NCBI GenBank assembly: GCA_002427735.1
Contig: DIYP01000003.1
Span: forward strand, 62,001 to 126,000
Origin: Flavobacteriales bacterium UBA6051
Lineage (GTDB): Bacteria > Bacteroidota > Bacteroidia > Flavobacteriales_D > Crocinitomicaceae
Direction of reading: 5' to 3'
DNA: 64,000 nucleotides
Each line of letters opens with the position of its first letter. Position 1 is the first letter of the stretch. Position numbers and translations under genes: made by a program. Below, piece after piece: positions 61,505-64,000 of the stretch. The notes below the pieces were generated by a model. The model was given only the letters and a program-made list of their open reading frames with translations. It ran no database searches and was not told the DNA's origin.

Positions 61505-62470
61505 ATGATTGTAGTTACAGGAGCAGCTGGATTTATCGGAAGCTGTCTCGTGAGTCGCCTGAATAAAGCGGGACATGAGAATATTGTAGTAGTGGATGAC
61601 TTTTCTAAGACAGAAAAGGATGGAAACCTTGAGGGGAAGACAATTAGTGCCAAGGTAGGGCGGAAAGACTTTATTAAGTGGTTGTCAGATTTTGGGTCAG
61701 AAGTGACATTTATTTATCACATTGGTGCGAGAACGGATACTACAGAATTCGATAAGCGTATTTTCGACGAGTTGAATGTAAATTACTCAAAAGATATCTG
61801 GCAACTTTGTGTGAAGTTTAATATTCCTCTGGTTTACGCGAGTTCTGCGGCAACTTATGGTTTAGGAGAGTTTGGGTATAAAGATGACCATACTGTTATT
61901 CCAAATCTTAAACCGCTGAATCCTTATGGTGATTCAAAGAACAATTTTGATATCTGGGTGCTTGAGCAGGATGAATTCCCACCGTTTTGGGCAGGGCTCA
62001 AGTTCTTCAATGTTTACGGACCTAATGAATACCACAAAGGAAGAATGGCTTCCGTTATTTTTCATGCATTCAACCAAATCGGTGCTACCGGCGGGATGAA
62101 ATTGTTCCGCTCTCATAACCCGGATTATACGGATGGTGGACAATTGAGAGACTTTGTTTACGTGAAAGACGTAGTAGAGGTTTGTCACTATCTAATGGCT
62201 TCTTCTCCAGAGTCGGGTATTTATAATTTAGGTTCCGGAAAAGCGAGAACCTTCCTGGATTTAACGAAGAATACCTTTGCAGCAATGGGGAAAGAACCGA
62301 ATATTTCATTCATTGATACACCGGAGGATATCCGTGATAAATATCAGTACTTTACGGAGGCAGATATGACTAAGTTAATTGCGTCTGGTTATGATAAACC
62401 ATTTCATAGCCTGGAAGATGGAGTCCATGATTATTTGAAAAATTATCTGACCTCATCGACTTATTACTAA
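61505..62470 (+). CDS. hldD: ADP-L-glycero-D-manno-heptose-6-epimerase-like protein
   Basis: 321 residues. SDR-extended epimerase for the LPS heptose. GxxGxxG site TGAAGFIGS, Ser in YASSAATYG, Tyr-x3-Lys in LNPYGDSKN, and FNVYGPNEYHKGRMASVIF. Partner genes for heptose (hldE, gmhA, gmhB) are not in the window. Follows the kinase by 14 bases. Confidence 0.9.
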   Translation: MIVVTGAAGFIGSCLVSRLNKAGHENIVVVDDFSKTEKDGNLEGKTISAKVGRKDFIKWLSDFGSEVTFIYHIGARTDTTEFDKRIFDELNVNYSKDIWQLCVKFNIPLVYASSAATYGLGEFGYKDDHTVIPNLKPLNPYGDSKNNFDIWVLEQDEFPPFWAGLKFFNVYGPNEYHKGRMASVIFHAFNQIGATGGMKLFRSHNPDYTDGGQLRDFVYVKDVVEVCHYLMASSPESGIYNLGSGKARTFLDLTKNTFAAMGKEPNISFIDTPEDIRDKYQYFTEADMTKLIASGYDKPFHSLEDGVHDYLKNYLTSSTYY

Positions 62471-62497
62471 TTGTTCAGTCTATTAAGGCGGAACTAG

Positions 62498-63169
62498 TTA
62501 ACGAACGCTCCTTAACTTTTCTTTGTAGCGCTTCAATTTTTCCTGACGTGCTTCTAACTTCTCTTTGTTAGACTCCTTCTCAGTTTTATTCGCTTCGCTT
62601 GTCTCTTTAAGTTCTGCTGCTTTGGCTTCCAACTTTTCGGCTTTTGCAAGATCTTTTTCGATTTGCTTTTCCAGCTTCGTTTGTACTTTGGATAGCTTGT
62701 TTACTTTCTTTTCAGTGTCATCTATAATGTCTTGATAGTAATCAGTTACAAATGTCTTCAGAAAGCTTTCGATCATTGTTTGAAGCTTATCGTACTCAGC
62801 TGAAAAGGACGCTTTATCGATATACATGTCGTATCCATAACGCGCAAAAACCTTCATTTCAGATCCATTTCTATCCTCTATGATCTGCGTATAGAAGTCC
62901 ATCGCGTTGCTTGAAAGCGCGCTAATCGTTACACGTTCGGCAGAGCGTATTTTTCGTCCTCCTAACTTGAAATCATGATTTTCTTTCAGATAAGCATTCC
63001 AGGCTTTTTCAAGCATTTTCGGTTCAGGATCAACATGAGCAACAAGGCATGGGCGCGATTCTTTATCATATTTTATATATCCATCCTCTACTGAAATGGA
63101 TTGTGCATTGCTGTAAAGGCAAATGAATGAACAAAAAATACTGATTGCAGCTGTTTTTAATGGAAGCAT
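62498..63169 (-). CDS. Secreted coiled-coil protein of unknown function
   Basis: 223 residues. Signal peptide (AAISIFCSFICLYSNAQS), a globular domain of about 115 residues, then a long charged coiled coil at about 130-220 (EKQIEKDLAKAEKLEAKAAE; ESNKEKLEARQEKLKRYKEK). No known family recognised. Converges with hldD (27-base gap). Probably periplasmic. Confidence 0.7.
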   Translation of the reverse strand: MLPLKTAAISIFCSFICLYSNAQSISVEDGYIKYDKESRPCLVAHVDPEPKMLEKAWNAYLKENHDFKLGGRKIRSAERVTISALSSNAMDFYTQIIEDRNGSEMKVFARYGYDMYIDKASFSAEYDKLQTMIESFLKTFVTDYYQDIIDDTEKKVNKLSKVQTKLEKQIEKDLAKAEKLEAKAAELKETSEANKTEKESNKEKLEARQEKLKRYKEKLRSVR

Positions 63170-63229
63170 AGCGTTTGTTTTGGTTGAAAGTAAGAAAAAT
63201 CTGAAGTGTAGCTATAGGTGAAAACTTAT

Positions 63230-63841
63230 TTAATCGAGGAGGTAGGCAAACTTCTGAGCTATTGAAGAATGTTCTAAATCTTCAATGGTATCAACGTCAT
63301 TAAGTTTTTGCAACTCTGCTGTCGAATAGTTCATTGAAGCGAGTTCATCGATAGTTTCGTTAAATAGCGTTTCAGTGCTCCACGCTTTATTCTGGAAAAT
63401 TTCTGGAATCATCTTTCGCATTCCGATTAAATAGTATCCACCGTCCAGCGAAGGTCCGAAGACGGTATCGTTTACTTCTAGTTGCTGTAACGCTTCGGTC
63501 ATAATTTCTGCAGTCAAATCAGGGAGGTCTGAACCTACACCAATGACTCTTTGATATCCTTGATCAAAACTATGTTCAAAAGCCTGCATCATGCGCTCGC
63601 CTAAATCACTGCCTTGTTGAACATACTTCGGGTTATTGGGCCACTTAGCATTGATGATAACATCCGAAAAATAGACATGAACGTCGCAATTCTCAAGGCG
63701 CAAGGATTCTCTTTCTGTTATGGCAACAAGTTCTTTGTATACGTTAAAGGCTTCTGTGTCTCCAACTGTTTTTGCCAAACGCGTTTTTACTTTTCCAAGA
63801 ACAATGTTCTTGCAAAACACAATCAATAAATTCTTCTTCAT
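63230..63841 (-). CDS. TIGR04282-family glycosyltransferase (DUF2064)
   Basis: 203 residues from the ATG at 63841 (MKKNLLIVFCKN); the longer frame overlaps the end of the rhodanese gene and is rejected. GT-A-like nucleotidyl-type fold: KNIVLGKVKTRLAKTVG, VIGVGSDLPDL (the DxD-like site), and DTVFGPSLDGGYYLIGMRKM. Named for arsenosugar biosynthesis in some organisms; this one's product is not known. It starts 1 base after the rhodanese stop. Confidence 0.87.
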   Translation of the reverse strand: MKKNLLIVFCKNIVLGKVKTRLAKTVGDTEAFNVYKELVAITERESLRLENCDVHVYFSDVIINAKWPNNPKYVQQGSDLGERMMQAFEHSFDQGYQRVIGVGSDLPDLTAEIMTEALQQLEVNDTVFGPSLDGGYYLIGMRKMIPEIFQNKAWSTETLFNETIDELASMNYSTAELQKLNDVDTIEDLEHSSIAQKFAYLLD

Positions 63842-63842
63842 A

Positions 63843-64000
63843 TTAGTATACCACGTTCCCTGTTGTAACCCATTTTCCCCATTCCTTTGAGAACCCATGA
63901 ATAGAGGCTGTGCTTCTCCCTAAGGCATTCACCATCGGGTATTCACTGTTTGCCCAGTGGAAGAGTCCACCATACAGGTTTTTAACATTTTTAAAGCCGG
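63843..64000 (-). CDS. Rhodanese-like domain protein, cut by the window edge
   Basis: The final 51 residues are visible, in frame to the edge. They read as the end of a rhodanese (sulfurtransferase) domain: FKNVKNLYGGLFHWANSEYP, then STASIHGFSKEWGKWV. The catalytic Cys is not in view. The stop TAA is 1 base before the next gene's ATG, so they form an operon. Confidence 0.7.
   Translation of the reverse strand, partial: GFKNVKNLYGGLFHWANSEYPMVNALGRSTASIHGFSKEWGKWVTTGNVVY

Noticed and set aside
1..64000. tRNA, rRNA, insertion sequences, prophage or attachment sites
   Set aside because: Read for cloverleaf features, transposase motifs and terminal repeats and saw none; a covariance-model scan would be decisive.

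Overview
The window is an ordinary chromosomal segment of a Bacteroidota bacterium, most likely a marine-type member of the Flavobacteriia/Cryomorphaceae-like group. Evidence: type IX secretion (gliding-motility-type) C-terminal domains, a PorP/SprF protein, a complete Bat aerotolerance operon, a zinc-finger-degenerate DnaG, a cyclophilin-FKBP fusion, GH3-family enzymes, and the Bacteroidota promoter element TAnnTTTG in front of many genes. Base composition is moderately AT-rich and even. I saw no tRNA, rRNA, CRISPR array, insertion sequence, prophage or frameshifted gene. Genes are packed very tightly, with many 1-17 nt overlaps, and no gene-free stretch exceeds 300 bases.

Layout. 1-2.6 kb: end of a DUF4139 protein, an outer-membrane barrel and a secreted double immunophilin. 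2.7-8.4 kb: nadK with a CBS protein, pdxJ, and an operon of polyprenyl synthase, MORN-type lipoprotein and dnaG. 8.6-11.0 kb: a T9SS-secreted surface protein with a small secreted partner. 11.3-21.3 kb: rlmN, then a nine-gene operon moxR-DUF58-(DUF4381-like)-batA-batB-extra VWA-batC-batD-batE. 21.4-26.5 kb: a Zn-ribbon protein, a PTPS-family enzyme and a 1427-residue membrane receptor-phosphatase. 26.6-32.3 kb: purK diverging from hpt-adk-obgE-PAP2-crcB, then an acyltransferase. 32.3-37.4 kb: PorP/SprF with a giant HYR-repeat T9SS adhesin. 37.6-40.1 kb: ddl and dacB (peptidoglycan). 40.2-46.2 kb: an exopolysaccharide operon (glycosyltransferase, Wza-like exporter, Wzc-like kinase, RfbC, WecA-like initiator). 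46.2-50.5 kb: lytic transglycosylase, uvrA, GNAT. 50.5-54.6 kb: fabF, sufS-sufE-sufT, tlyA. 54.7-56.5 kb: a second PTPS, folE and a Bax-inhibitor-1 protein. 56.5-62.5 kb: two divergent GH3 enzymes around a 32-residue membrane microprotein, a secreted protein, a deoxynucleoside kinase and an HldD-type epimerase. 62.5-64 kb: a secreted coiled-coil protein, a TIGR04282 glycosyltransferase and the end of a rhodanese protein.

Many genes serve the envelope: peptidoglycan (ddl, dacB, lytic transglycosylase), capsule, T9SS adhesins, the Bat complex, polyprenyl and phospholipid enzymes. The rest is housekeeping: nucleotides, cofactors, Fe-S clusters and replication. The best candidates for something undescribed are the GH3/microprotein locus (56.5-60.8 kb), including a palindrome placed like an operator; the receptor that joins a periplasmic propeller to a cytoplasmic PP2C phosphatase without any kinase; the extra secreted VWA protein inside the Bat operon; and two BH4-type PTPS paralogues in place of a normal QueD. 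Several starts were moved because a TAnnTTTG promoter box lies inside the longest reading frame; the same boxes suggest that very short or absent mRNA leaders are common here.
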